NCBI RefSeq assembly: GCF_013426735.1
Contig: NZ_AP023273.1
Span: 124,001 to 188,000 of the forward strand
DNA: 64,000 nucleotides
From: Agrobacterium vitis
GTDB taxonomy: Bacteria > Pseudomonadota > Alphaproteobacteria > Rhizobiales > Rhizobiaceae
Reading direction: 5' to 3'
Shown: positions 9,101-19,200 of the stretch, one piece after another
Position numbering within the stretch: the first letter of the stretch is position 1
How the letters are laid out: every line of letters starts with the position of its first letter
Translations under genes and position numbers: made by a program
The notes under the pieces: generated by a model
Seen by the model: the letters and a program-made list of their open reading frames with translations, nothing else
Told to the model about the DNA's origin: nothing
The model's database searches: none

Positions 9101-12100
9101 TGACCGTTTCACTAGCAGTTGCGCGCAGAGCGGCACCACCCGGTTGCAGGCTGATGACCGTTTTGGAGCGCTCGGCCTTCACCCCAGGCACCAGGCTGGT
9201 AAGATCGACCCTGACACCGTGAGAAACCAGCCGGGCCAGAGCCGCAAGCAGGCTGCGCCCATCGTCAGCCCCGCGCTGGTTGAGATTGATTGACAGATAA
9301 TCCCGGCCTGTGAGGCACGAATTCACCCAGCGACTGCATGTGGCCGAAGGTCCGCATTCGATGAAGATCCGGTAGCCATCGTCATAGGCCATATCGACCA
9401 GCCGAACGAAATCCACCTCGGAGCACATCACATCGGTAATGGTCCGGGACAGGCCCTCGCGGCTGAAATCCGTCATCCGCCCATAGGTCGAGGTGGTATA
9501 AAGATGCAGATTGTCCGGAGGTGCTGTGGTCGGATGATCGTGCAGGGAGGAAATCTGGTGCGCCACCCGTTGCAGCAACGGCACATGCAGGACATGCGAG
9601 ACCGGGCTGCGATAGGCGGAATAGCCATCCAATTGTTTGACCACAGCCGTCACGGCTGCGGGCAGACCGGCAATCACCACTTCCTTGGGGCCATTGACAT
9701 GGGTGATGAACACATCGGCACGGGGGGCAATCGCGTCGCGCACCGTCTCCACCGGAGCAAGCAGAACATAGCTGGACCAGACCTGATTGTCGCGGACCTC
9801 AGGTCCGATACCGAATGTGTCGCGCACCGCCTGACGGGGACCGCCAATCGAAGTTTCGAACAGTGGCAGGTCGTTGCGCAAGCCATGCTGGTCTATCGGC
9901 CAGATGCCATTGGCAAACAACATGCTCACTTCGCCCATGGAATAGCCAAGCGCACCATGAGCCTGCACACCGAACTGGTCCCGCAGCAAGGCGGTATACA
10001 TCAGGGCAAAGCCGACGCCGGTTTTCATCATCGCCGCGATGTCCTGCTGCATCCCGGCTTCGGTCTGCATCAGTCGTACAGTCGCGTCCTGACCCGGCTT
10101 GTGGCGCGGATAGAGCTGGTCATGGCAGAGCGTTGCTGCCGGATCATCAACGAATTGCTCGAAAGCGCGCAGGCTGTCCGGGTAACGACGCAGCAATGTA
10201 CGTCCCAGATGTGGATAGCTGTTGAAACCGCCGGGATACATGAAGGCGATCTTGCCCTCTGCGCCCTGGGGCCGGTCGGTAAAATAGCTGCCCGCTGGTG
10301 TCTGGAACTCCACCCCTTGGCCTTCACCCAGGAATTTCTGCGCCTGACGCGCTTCGGTCAGCAATTGCGCCGGGTCTCGACCGGACAGAACCAATACCCG
10401 TGCACTGGGCTTTTCACGAAGATTGGCCAAGGCTTCGGTTTGCAATGCCTGCCATGGCGTTCCCTGTTCAAGAGCAGCGATGACCGTGCCCAGAACACCC
10501 ACCAGGGCTGCCCGGCTCTCGGCTGCGACCGGCAGGAAGGGCGGATAATCCGCTTGCGGCTGGCGCAGGGTTTCCACCACCGCTTCGCTGAGACGGAAGG
10601 CGGCGTAGCTGCCGAACGGTCCGGCAGCGCCCACGCCAGCCACAAGCGGACGGCTTCGTTCCTGGCGGGTCCACGGCACGCTTTCGGCCAGAAGCCCAAG
10701 CCCGGCTTGTGCGACGGCGACCGTCAAAGGCTGGTTCACCGCCGCATTCAGCCAGGCCGGTGGCGTGGCCGGAAGATAGCGGCCCGACAGGCATAGCGCC
10801 GCCCGGATCAACGCCGCCATCGGCTGGGCAACCTTGCAATGGCCGCTCAAATGTTCAACACCGCAGACAATGGCGCCGGGAGCATGGGTGGCAACCGCCG
10901 CCAGTTCCACACCATCGCCGCCGATCTGCCCAGCCATGTCGATCAGATCGAGACGATGACCATCGGCGATGGTCGCCAGCGCCACCGCGACGGCACTGTC
11001 CTCACCTTTGCCCACATGACGGATGGAGATGTGATCGAGAACCGCATAGGGTGCAGCACTTGCGCCCAAACCGGCGGGAGCAAGCAGGATTGCGCCCGCA
11101 CCATCGCCTAAGGATTTGGCGGTTTGTGGATTCGCACCAGGAGTCCCGGCCTGTTCCAGCGCATAGGCTTCCAGCCCGGCATTAAGATCAACCGCGACGA
11201 TCAGCGCTGCTTCCGCCTTGTCATCGGCAATCATCAACCCGGCCTGTTCAATGGCATAGGCAACGCCCAGCATACCGGCAGACAGGGTGAAGACCGGTCC
11301 GGTGAAATTCCATTGCGAGGCGATGCGGCTGGCGCAGATATTGCCGATATAACTGGTGATTTCCGTGGAGCGCAGCGGCCCCAGAACAGCGCGTTTGCAG
11401 GCATCGATCAGGCCTTGGCGTTCATCCTCACTGAGGTGAAGACCTTGGCCCGCCAGCGCCTGGTCAATCCAATCCGGCACCAGCGTGCGGCCACGGCGCA
11501 GATGGGCGCTCAGGTCCAGTTCCAGCACCACCAGCACAGCCACCGGGCGGGCGGAGCGCTTTTCGCCGATATGGCCATAGCCAGCATCGGACAGCGCCTC
11601 ATTGGCCACCTTCAGCACCAGTCCCTGCTGGGCGTTGAAGGCTTCGGTTTCCGCTGGCGGAATGCGGTTGCGCAGAAAATCGATATCATAGGCATTGATC
11701 GCAGCCTGAGGCGGTGCATCGGCAGCCACCGTAGCGCCACGCCAGCGGCGGCTGGACGGTTCCGCCCAGACGGGTTCCCCGCCGAAAGACGCCGCTTCAA
11801 AGGCCTGGAGGCTGGCGGCATTGCCGTAATGGGCGGCCATGCCCCGGATTTCCAGCGGCGGCGGTTGGAGGATTTTTGTAGCGCCATTATCTCCTTGCGT
11901 CCGTTGCCCTGAGAACGTCCGGTCATCGGAGACGATCATATGCGCATTGGTACCGCCAAAGCCGAAGGCAGAAATGGCCGCATGACGCTTGCCAGCCTGT
12001 GTCGGCCAGCTCTGGTTTTCGACCACCAGCCGCTGCTCCATGCCCGGCGCGTCCATGCTTTTTTGCAGTTTTCCAATGCCGGGCGTCGCCGGAATGGTGC

Positions 12101-13256
12101 CTTCCTGCATGGCCAGGATAACCTTGGCCAAACTGCTCATGCCTGCCACGGTCAGAAGATGGCCGACATTGGCCTTGACCGATCCGATTAGCGGGAAGTG
12201 CTGCTTATCCGCGCCGAAAAAGCGTTGCAGCGATGTCAGCTCTGTGCGGTCGCCAAGCGGCGTGCCGGTGGCATGGCATTCAACGTAATCGATCTCTTCA
12301 GGCTGCACGCCGGTACGGGCATAGGCGCGCTGATAGGCCAACCGCTGGCCATCGGCATTGGGGACAAGCATATGCTGACCGGTGCCGTCATTGGACAGGC
12401 CGACACTTTCAATGACCGCAAGGATCACGTCATTGTCGCGCAGCGCATCTTCCAACCGCCGTAGCACGACGACGCTGGCACCCTGCCCCGTGACGATACC
12501 ATCCGACGTGCTGTCGAAGGGCTGGCTGACACCATTGTTGGGAAAGGCACCCAGATCGCCGAAGGAGACATGGATCAGCCAGGGATCCGGCAGGCAAACA
12601 CCGCCCGCCAGCATGGCATCGGCATGTCCGCTCCGCAGATAACTGGACGCAAGTTCGATGGCGTAAAGGGAGGAAGAACACGCAGCATCAAGGCTGAAGC
12701 TTGGGCCGCCGAGGCTCAAGCCGCGTGTCACGGCATAGATGCCATCGGCGCTGAGCACACCATGCTCGGCAGGCGGTGCCGTCAAGGACGTGTCCACCAA
12801 CGTCCCGGGCGAAAGCCCGAGACCGTCTTCCAGCCCTGCGGCTATTTCCCGCTCCCAAACCGGGACAACGGCATTGTTAGAGGCGAAGGTCGGGAAGGTA
12901 TAATTACCAAGCACCATGCCAACCCGGCCAAGATCGACCCGCTCGCCAAGCCTGCTGGTCTGCAAGGCTTCTTCGGCAACCCGCCGGGCCAATTGCCAAG
13001 GCAGATCGAGGCCGTCGCCGCCTTCATCTGCAAGGCCCTTGGTCACCTCGTCCAGATCGACGAAGCCCCCGCGGAGCCAGCGAACCTGATCAACATCCTC
13101 CTGACCATCCCTGAGATAGAAAGGGTCGATCCGGAAGTCTTTGACCCCGCCCGTCGAGCGGGAGTCGTTTTTTGCAAGGAGGTTGCGCCAGTAACTATCC
13201 AGGTCGTTGGCACCCGGAAAGCAGAGCGACAGGGCGGTGATCGCGATGCGGCTCAT
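6135..13256 (-). CDS. PUFA-synthase-like subunit KS-CLF-AT-DH-DH (PfaC/PfaB-like)
   Basis: A 2373-residue multidomain synthase. Domains in order: (1) ketosynthase, about 1-440, with DAACSSS (Cys193), VECHATGT (His328) and KANVGH (His366), so catalytically complete; (2) a second KS-like domain, about 530-870, where the Cys segment reads TLSAGMLG, consistent with a chain-length factor; (3) acyltransferase, about 1000-1330, with GYSMGE (Ser near 1102) and PfaB-like FITHVNGPKEVVIAG; (4) an acidic linker near 1430 with repeated DDTQD; (5) two FabA-type double-hotdog dehydratases, with active motifs HFVDDPVLPGS (near 1872) and HFHRDPVMPGS (near 2272), each preceded by a non-catalytic hotdog (near 1662 and 2079). 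This four-hotdog layout is known from PfaC. Placing the AT between CLF and DH resembles myxobacterial Pfa3 rather than the marine PfaB/PfaC split. The ATG overlaps the stop of the PfaA-like gene (ATGA). Confidence 0.93.
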   Translation of the reverse strand: MSRIAITALSLCFPGANDLDSYWRNLLAKNDSRSTGGVKDFRIDPFYLRDGQEDVDQVRWLRGGFVDLDEVTKGLADEGGDGLDLPWQLARRVAEEALQTSRLGERVDLGRVGMVLGNYTFPTFASNNAVVPVWEREIAAGLEDGLGLSPGTLVDTSLTAPPAEHGVLSADGIYAVTRGLSLGGPSFSLDAACSSSLYAIELASSYLRSGHADAMLAGGVCLPDPWLIHVSFGDLGAFPNNGVSQPFDSTSDGIVTGQGASVVVLRRLEDALRDNDVILAVIESVGLSNDGTGQHMLVPNADGQRLAYQRAYARTGVQPEEIDYVECHATGTPLGDRTELTSLQRFFGADKQHFPLIGSVKANVGHLLTVAGMSSLAKVILAMQEGTIPATPGIGKLQKSMDAPGMEQRLVVENQSWPTQAGKRHAAISAFGFGGTNAHMIVSDDRTFSGQRTQGDNGATKILQPPPLEIRGMAAHYGNAASLQAFEAASFGGEPVWAEPSSRRWRGATVAADAPPQAAINAYDIDFLRNRIPPAETEAFNAQQGLVLKVANEALSDAGYGHIGEKRSARPVAVLVVLELDLSAHLRRGRTLVPDWIDQALAGQGLHLSEDERQGLIDACKRAVLGPLRSTEITSYIGNICASRIASQWNFTGPVFTLSAGMLGVAYAIEQAGLMIADDKAEAALIVAVDLNAGLEAYALEQAGTPGANPQTAKSLGDGAGAILLAPAGLGASAAPYAVLDHISIRHVGKGEDSAVAVALATIADGHRLDLIDMAGQIGGDGVELAAVATHAPGAIVCGVEHLSGHCKVAQPMAALIRAALCLSGRYLPATPPAWLNAAVNQPLTVAVAQAGLGLLAESVPWTRQERSRPLVAGVGAAGPFGSYAAFRLSEAVVETLRQPQADYPPFLPVAAESRAALVGVLGTVIAALEQGTPWQALQTEALANLREKPSARVLVLSGRDPAQLLTEARQAQKFLGEGQGVEFQTPAGSYFTDRPQGAEGKIAFMYPGGFNSYPHLGRTLLRRYPDSLRAFEQFVDDPAATLCHDQLYPRHKPGQDATVRLMQTEAGMQQDIAAMMKTGVGFALMYTALLRDQFGVQAHGALGYSMGEVSMLFANGIWPIDQHGLRNDLPLFETSIGGPRQAVRDTFGIGPEVRDNQVWSSYVLLAPVETVRDAIAPRADVFITHVNGPKEVVIAGLPAAVTAVVKQLDGYSAYRSPVSHVLHVPLLQRVAHQISSLHDHPTTAPPDNLHLYTTSTYGRMTDFSREGLSRTITDVMCSEVDFVRLVDMAYDDGYRIFIECGPSATCSRWVNSCLTGRDYLSINLNQRGADDGRSLLAALARLVSHGVRVDLTSLVPGVKAERSKTVISLQPGGAALRATASETVRPLETKPVVALPFTPSAVARSIAWGPTAAFILEGTSLVHELLDDDTQDDDTQDEIQPDDQPARPSPGLPSLSPKPIEADQPFMAKNITISQDKSQRIAQAVEAFLQRQRLGHQTFLQTQSDLVQIWREHAGNGAHGNGSHSVRPGQRSLSQPATIDAAPAVLEIEAPQPVAIAPAPVRVPALVAVATALPASAREKQEKGWFLDEQDLLTFASGKVADALGAQFAPIDDYPVRVRLPAPPYFFVSRVTKVDAKFGEYKPCTLTTEYDVPADAWYLIDGQMPPGIAVESGQSDLLLVALLGIDFKNKGVRKYRLLDGRLSFYGRLPQAGSTLRFDITIDRFVWQGDGLLFFFRYDGYVDGELALQLHSGCAGFFTEDELNAGGGVVIKQPPAAPLTLVKPLLPRVRDTLEKSDLVALSEGRIGEIFGPGSQHLESGSSIRLPPEMLLMIDRVTDIGSWQGEHYVMEAEKSFDADGWYYTSHFVDDPVLPGSLIAEGATQLLKVYLIANGMHQCFADGVFEPVTHREMQITVRGQITPDVKKVHYKLFIQESALLPRPYVIADVLIYDEHGKPLVRVSNLGLQVVEKPGVSVEPRFGDPTWFSGRKTKSGEKVVLNEMSMHHAAKGELRIGLGPEFNIYGEELRAPHIPNGCFQFVDRCLETTGTRGQLVPGAVMDTEYDAAADSWYFQENSHPHIPNFVVLESALQAAILNGYALGPTLKYPDKEYSIRNLDGTAVYLSDPDVRGTTIRHSQKLLSNAMVTDSILQNFDFNLKVDGQPFYQGQSSFGYFTKRALENQLGLDQGKLSKFWLEENSTKAEDIDLLSPASADLFAGTADKPHWRLPPGHRFRLLHQASLVREGGKFGLGYVKGERTIDAGEWYFTNHFHRDPVMPGSLGLEAILQAMQLFAIRTGLDAGIANPRFGIAVGVPVNWRYRGQLLRTDKRMGLEVHIKEIRREGEGLVVIADTDLFNDRLRIYEALSMSISIKPA

Positions 13257-16200
13257 TTAACGGCCTCGACGGATTTTGATCCCTGCGCGCCAGACGGTGC
13301 CTCGTCACGCTTGACCGTGGTTGCCACCAATTGCATCTGCAAGCGGCCATCAAGGTCATAGCCGGTCAGTTCCCAATCCAGTTCCTGGGCGCGGCTGGCC
13401 TTGAGGCGAGCGGCAATCAGCCAATCCGATCCCGGTTCAGGACGGCTCGTCAGCGTCGCCGATCCAAGCCGCATCGGCAGGCTTGGGCTATCGGCTTCCA
13501 GCCGCGTTGCGGCCAGCGCTGCTTGCAGGACCGCATCAACGGAGACAGCATCGAGCAATGTGCTGTCAGCAAATCCGTTCAGCGCCGCACTATGGATGGC
13601 AGCTGGCTGGGCGATGCGGAACAGGTAGCTCGCGGTTTCCAGCTTCCTGTAGGTCTTGAGCATTTGCAGGCTCTCACCATGGAACAGCGTGCCATCAGAA
13701 TAAAAGCCATTGGCAGGCGTCGAGGGTTCCAGCGACGGCAGAGCTTTGCCCGGCTGTGGCGACATGAAAGCGGCCTTGCGCAGCAGGATATTGTCCGCCT
13801 TGTAGCGTGGGCGACCAGACCCATCGGCCAACATCACATCCAGCCGGATGGTTTCATCCGTCTCGGCGCGGAGTGCGCTGAGCGACAGTTCGAAATCACC
13901 GCGCCAATCCTTGTTGATGACAAGGCCGTTCAACACGTTGAACTGATCGAAGCCCGAGAATGTCCAACCTGGAAGCAGGCTTTCCAATCCATCCGCAACG
14001 AGGCCAAGCACGAAGGCGGCGGGAACGACGGGACGTCCCTTGATCTGATGATCGGCCAACAGCAAGGACTTCGTCCAGTCGTGACCGCTGAGCGCCAGCC
14101 GCCTTGGTGCCTGTGGCAATTCGGCAAAGGGGACGAAGCGGGCATTGATAGGCTTCAACCCACCCACCAGTACCGCGCCGGTTGCTGGCAGAGGCATGGC
14201 GGTTTCCCGGGCAAAGAACTGGCCGCCGATATCGCGTGGGATGATCGGAACGCCGCGTTTCATGAAGATATCGCGGATTTCCGGTGTGACCATGCCGCCA
14301 AGCCACGGACCCCAATTGATCGCCCGGACATCGACGCCCTTCACCGATTGGCTCGCGGCGAAACGGTTGAGCATTTCATTGGCCATGGCGTAGTCGGCCT
14401 GACCTGGATTGCCAAACAGACCGGCAACCGAGGAAAACAGCAGGACGCGGTGGAAGGGCTTGCCTGTCAGCGCCTTAATCAGACCGGCCAGACCGAAAAT
14501 TTTCGGTGTAAAGACACGGTCCATTTCACTGATTTTCTTCTGAGCAATTGCCGCATCGGCAAGCGCGCCAGCCCCATGCACAAGGCTGATTTTCGCCGCC
14601 TTCTGAATTTCGGGGTGATCGCCAAGGCTGGAAATCGCCGGAGAGGAAATATCGAGCGACAGATAGCTGGCATGGCTGCCGAGCTTTTCCAGTGCGGCCA
14701 GCAACTGGCGGATTTCACGGCCCGCCAGAACCCCACGCACTGTCTGATCGATCAGCTTTGGTGTCACTGGCGCTTTCCCTTCGCGCAATGCGGCAAGGGC
14801 TCCACCCTTCAATTGCGCGTCGGTTTCGAGACCCGCAGCCCAGGACGGTTCGGCTTCCAGGGCGGAGCGACCGAGTAGGAGGAAGCGACGAGGAGCGGCA
14901 GAGGCCAGGGCCAACACGCAATCGGCTGTCACACCCCGGGCACCACCGGTGACGATGAACAATTCATCGGGATCGGCGACCGTCACGGCATCGCTGGAGG
15001 AAATCGCCTCGATGGAGGGCTTCCAGCGTCCCTGGCCGTCAAGACCGATTTCGGTGATGCTATGGCGGGCATCGAAGACTTCCTGCACCAGCAGATCGGC
15101 AGCAGCAGCATCTTCGATCTGCGGCGCGATATCGACGGCGCGGGCAAAGATATGCGGTGCTTCAGCGGCATAAGTCTTGACCAGGCCGGACAAGGCACCG
15201 GATGCCACCGTTGCAAGGCTGCCATCCCGGTAGCCGAGGGCTCCATCCATCCGCGACAGGGTCATGAACACCGTGCGCCCCTGGGAAGCCCGCGCCGTGA
15301 GCGGCGTGATCGACAGCTTGGCGAGCAGCAAGGCCCGTTTCAGCCAGAGGACCGATGCGTCGCTTTCAGCGCCGGGAAGCGCGTTGTCGATTGTCTTGGG
15401 ATGAACATAGATCACCCCATCCCAAGGACCCTGAGCTTCGAATTGCTGCTTCAGTTCGGCCTCGTCCTTGCCAGCCGCCAATTGCGGACCAGCCTTAGAG
15501 GAAACCTTGCCTTCGAACCGCAGCCAGACAGCCTCGATACCCTTGCTTTTCAATCCCTTCTGAAGGGCAAGGATCAGGGCATCATCGGTACCGGTCAGTA
15601 GAAATTTTGCCCCCTTCTGAAAAGCCTGCTGCGTCACCAGATCGAGCGGAGCTGGCAAAAGGGTGACGACACCGCGCCCGATCAGATCGTCACCATCCTT
15701 AAAAGAAGCGAGAGCTGCCTCTTTCTGCTGGGGTTCCCCAGCGTTTGAAGCCTCACCTTCAGCAAGGGTCAGAATTTGGGCCAAGGTGCGCAATTCACCC
15801 ATGCGATCAGGCGAAAGTTCCGCCATTTGCGGCAAGCGTTCTTTCAAGGCGCCGAGAATTTCCACACGCTTGATCGAGTCGATGCCGAGATCTGCTTCGA
15901 GGTCCATATCCAGATCGATGACATCGGTTGGATAACCGGTCTTTTCACTGACGACGGCGAGAAGTGCTTCGCGGACAGCGCCAGCGGGCAATCCGGCAGT
16001 TTCAGGAACAACCGTCTGTGTCGGAGCGAGCGCCGGGACAGGTACTGCCACGGAGGCAGCAGGCGCATCAGCGACAGCACCCTCAGTGGCCAATGCCAGA
16101 ATTTGGGCCAGCGTGCGCAATTCACCCATGCGGTCAGGCGAAAGTTCGGCCATTTGCGGCAGACGCTCTTTCAGCGAGCCGAGAATTTCCACACGCTTGA

Positions 16201-19200
16201 TCGAGTCGATGCCGAGATCGGCTTCGAGGTCCATGTCGAGATCAATCACATCGGCGGGATAGCCGGTCTTTTCGCTGACGACAGACAGCAGGGCTTCCCG
16301 CACGGCTCCGGCCGCAACAGCAGGAGAGATCACCGCCGATACGGGAGTAGCGATAGAGACGGCGGCGGGCTGTGCGACCGGAGCAGGAGCGACGGAACCG
16401 GCGAGTTCGAGGATTTGGGCCAGCGTGCGCAGCTCACCCATGCGATCAGGAGAAAGCTCCGCCATTTGCGGCAGGCGCTCTTTCAGCGAGCCGAGGATTT
16501 CCACGCGCTTGATCGAGTCGATACCGAGATCGGCCTCAAGATCCATCTCGAGATCGATGACATCAGCGGGATAACCGGTTTTTTCACTGACAACCGCCAG
16601 CAAGGTTTCCCGGATGGCTCCGGCCGCGACAGCCGGGGCGAATGCCGCTGGTGTCGGGGCGACGATGGACGCAGCAGCGTGCTGCGCGGCCGGAGTGGCA
16701 GAGGCTTGAAGCGCCGGGGACGCAGAGCCTGCCAGTTCGAGAATTTGGGCCAGCGTGCGCAGCTCACCCATACGATCAGGGGAAAGCTCCGCCATTTGCG
16801 GCAGGCGCTCTTTCAGAGAGCCGAGGATTTCGACGCGCTTAATCGAGTCGATACCGAGATCGGCTTCGAGATCCATGTCGAGGTCGATGACTTCTGCCGG
16901 ATAGCCGGTCTTTTCGCTGACGACAGCCAACAAGGTATCGCGGACAACCGCCGCTGGCGCAGCGGATGCAGCAGCAGGAGCCGCAGCCGGCGCGGCAACA
17001 GGCTTTGCAGGGACAGGAGCCGGCGGTGCCACGGAAACCGGTTTGGCGGCTGGGGGCTGAACTGGAGTGGCGACCGGCTCAAATGCCTTGGCTGTGACCG
17101 CCGGTTTGGCTGCGGCAACAGGTGCGGCATGGGCGACGGCGGTTTCAATCATCCGTTTGACGGGTTCATGCCTTGCAGGCTCATGCTCGACCGTCCTGAC
17201 GCGGGCGGCTGGCAATTCGCCCTGACCAAGAAACAGGCTGGGCAGGCTGCGCATGAATTCACGGTGGGTGAGGTTGGTTTCCTCGTGGATCTCGCAGAGC
17301 ATATCGACATGTGCGGCGCTCAACTCGCTGGCATTGTGCACCAGGGCTTGCAGGGCGCTTTGCTCGAACTTGAGATATTCGCGATGCAGTTCGCCATTGG
17401 ACCGCGCCAATTCAGCGACGATATCGCCGCCACCGAGAGCCACAGCTGGCTCGGACGAGGATTCATTCTTCAGGATGGACATGGATTTCTCCGCAAATGA
17501 AGATCTGGAGGCAGGCGCCGTCAGGGCAACGGCTTGTTTGGGTGCCAATGGCTCGGACGGCTTTTCCACGGATGCCGCTTTTATTGAAGGCGCCGGGGAT
17601 GATGCCGGAACGCCGAACGCGACATTTGCAGCGACTGGCTTTGCTGGTTCCGACCGGACAGGTGCTGGGCCAGCAGCCAGCGGCTTTGCGGCGACAGGCT
17701 GTGGCGGCGTGGGAACCGGTTTAGGGGCAACCACAACCGGATTGGCCAGCGCCTTGGCAAAGGCCTCCTTGCGGGACGGTGACACGTAATTCATGCCATT
17801 CAGATTGATCTCACCCTTCTTGGCCGGAGCCTCGATAAGGCCTTCGGTCCCGACCGGGCTTTCAAGTGCAATACCGGCAACCGCCAGATCCACCACCGCT
17901 TCGATAAGCCCGGCATCCGCCTTGTCCGGCTGACCATGGTCAAGCGCAATTGCCAGGTGAGGCCGGTCGCCGAGAATATCGGCGGTCATTTTCGACAGCG
18001 TCGAGCGCGGGCCGAACTCGATGAAGACGCGGATGCCATCGGCATACATCTGCTCGATAATCTTGATGAATTCGACAGGCTCGCGCAATTGCCCCTTGAG
18101 TTGGGCGGCAACATCGGCAGCCGATGCAGCATAGGGCTTGCCATTGCGATTGGCATAAACCTGGATCTGCGGCACGGCAAAACTGGTCTGGTCGATCCGC
18201 TCGGCAAATGCCGTGACGGCACCTTCGACCTGCGGCGTGTGAAATGCCCCGGCAACATTCAACCGGACAAAGCCGATGGAAGCGGCCTTGAGGTCGGCCT
18301 CGAATTTCTCGATGGCCTCGACCGCTCCGCCAACCACGGTCTGCTTCGGCGTATTCAGATTGCAGAAATGGACGCTGCCCTTGGTGGCGGCAATCAGGCT
18401 TTCCAATTGCTCACGCCCGGCCTTCACCGCCGTCATCGTGCCAGCGCCGTCGCCGGTTACAGCAGCCATGGCATCGCCACGCGCCTTGGCCAGACTTGAG
18501 AAATCGGCATCGCTCAAGGCCCCAGAGGCCCAGAGCGCTGTCAATTCGCCGAAGCTGTGACCAGCCACTGCTTCCAGCTTAAGGCCGAGATTTTGCAGCC
18601 AGCGATAATGACCTGCCGACAGTGCGCCGATTGCCGTCTGGGCATATTGCGTGCGGCGCAAGGCCTGTTCCTGTGCCTTGCGATCCGCATCATCAAAAGC
18701 CGGGATCGGGTACATCACCTGGCTAAGGAGCTGGGCGCCGTCCTTGGCAAACAAAGTATCGGTGGCACCGACAAAATCGCCGAGCGCCGGAATGGCAACC
18801 GCTGCCATGCGGCCCATATTGGGATGCTGCGACCCCTGCCCGGCAAACAAGCCGGCCAGCTTTGCGTTTTCAAATGCACTGGGGCGGAAAGTGATGCCCT
18901 TTGGATGACGCCATTCGGCTGTGGCCGGACGGCTGTCGAGCAATTGGATCGCTTCACTCAACAAAGCGCGGCGGCTGGTCTCGTCTGCGGCTACAAGACC
19001 CAGACGCGGATGTTTCGCGGGGATTGAAACGTCGAAAGGCCAGGCCCCCTCGTCTGTGGCGGTGAGAAGCTCTTCACAACGCTTGCGCAAAGCAGCGACA
19101 GTCGGGGCTGCGACGACGATGGGTCGTGGCAGGACGCTGCGCAGCTTCGGTGCCTTTGCGGTCTGTGGTGCTTCCTCAAGGACCAGATGGAAATTCGTGC

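Noticed and set aside
15765..16955. Regularly spaced repeats suggesting a CRISPR or satellite array
   Set aside because: Units are about 320 bp and encode in-frame ACP domains.
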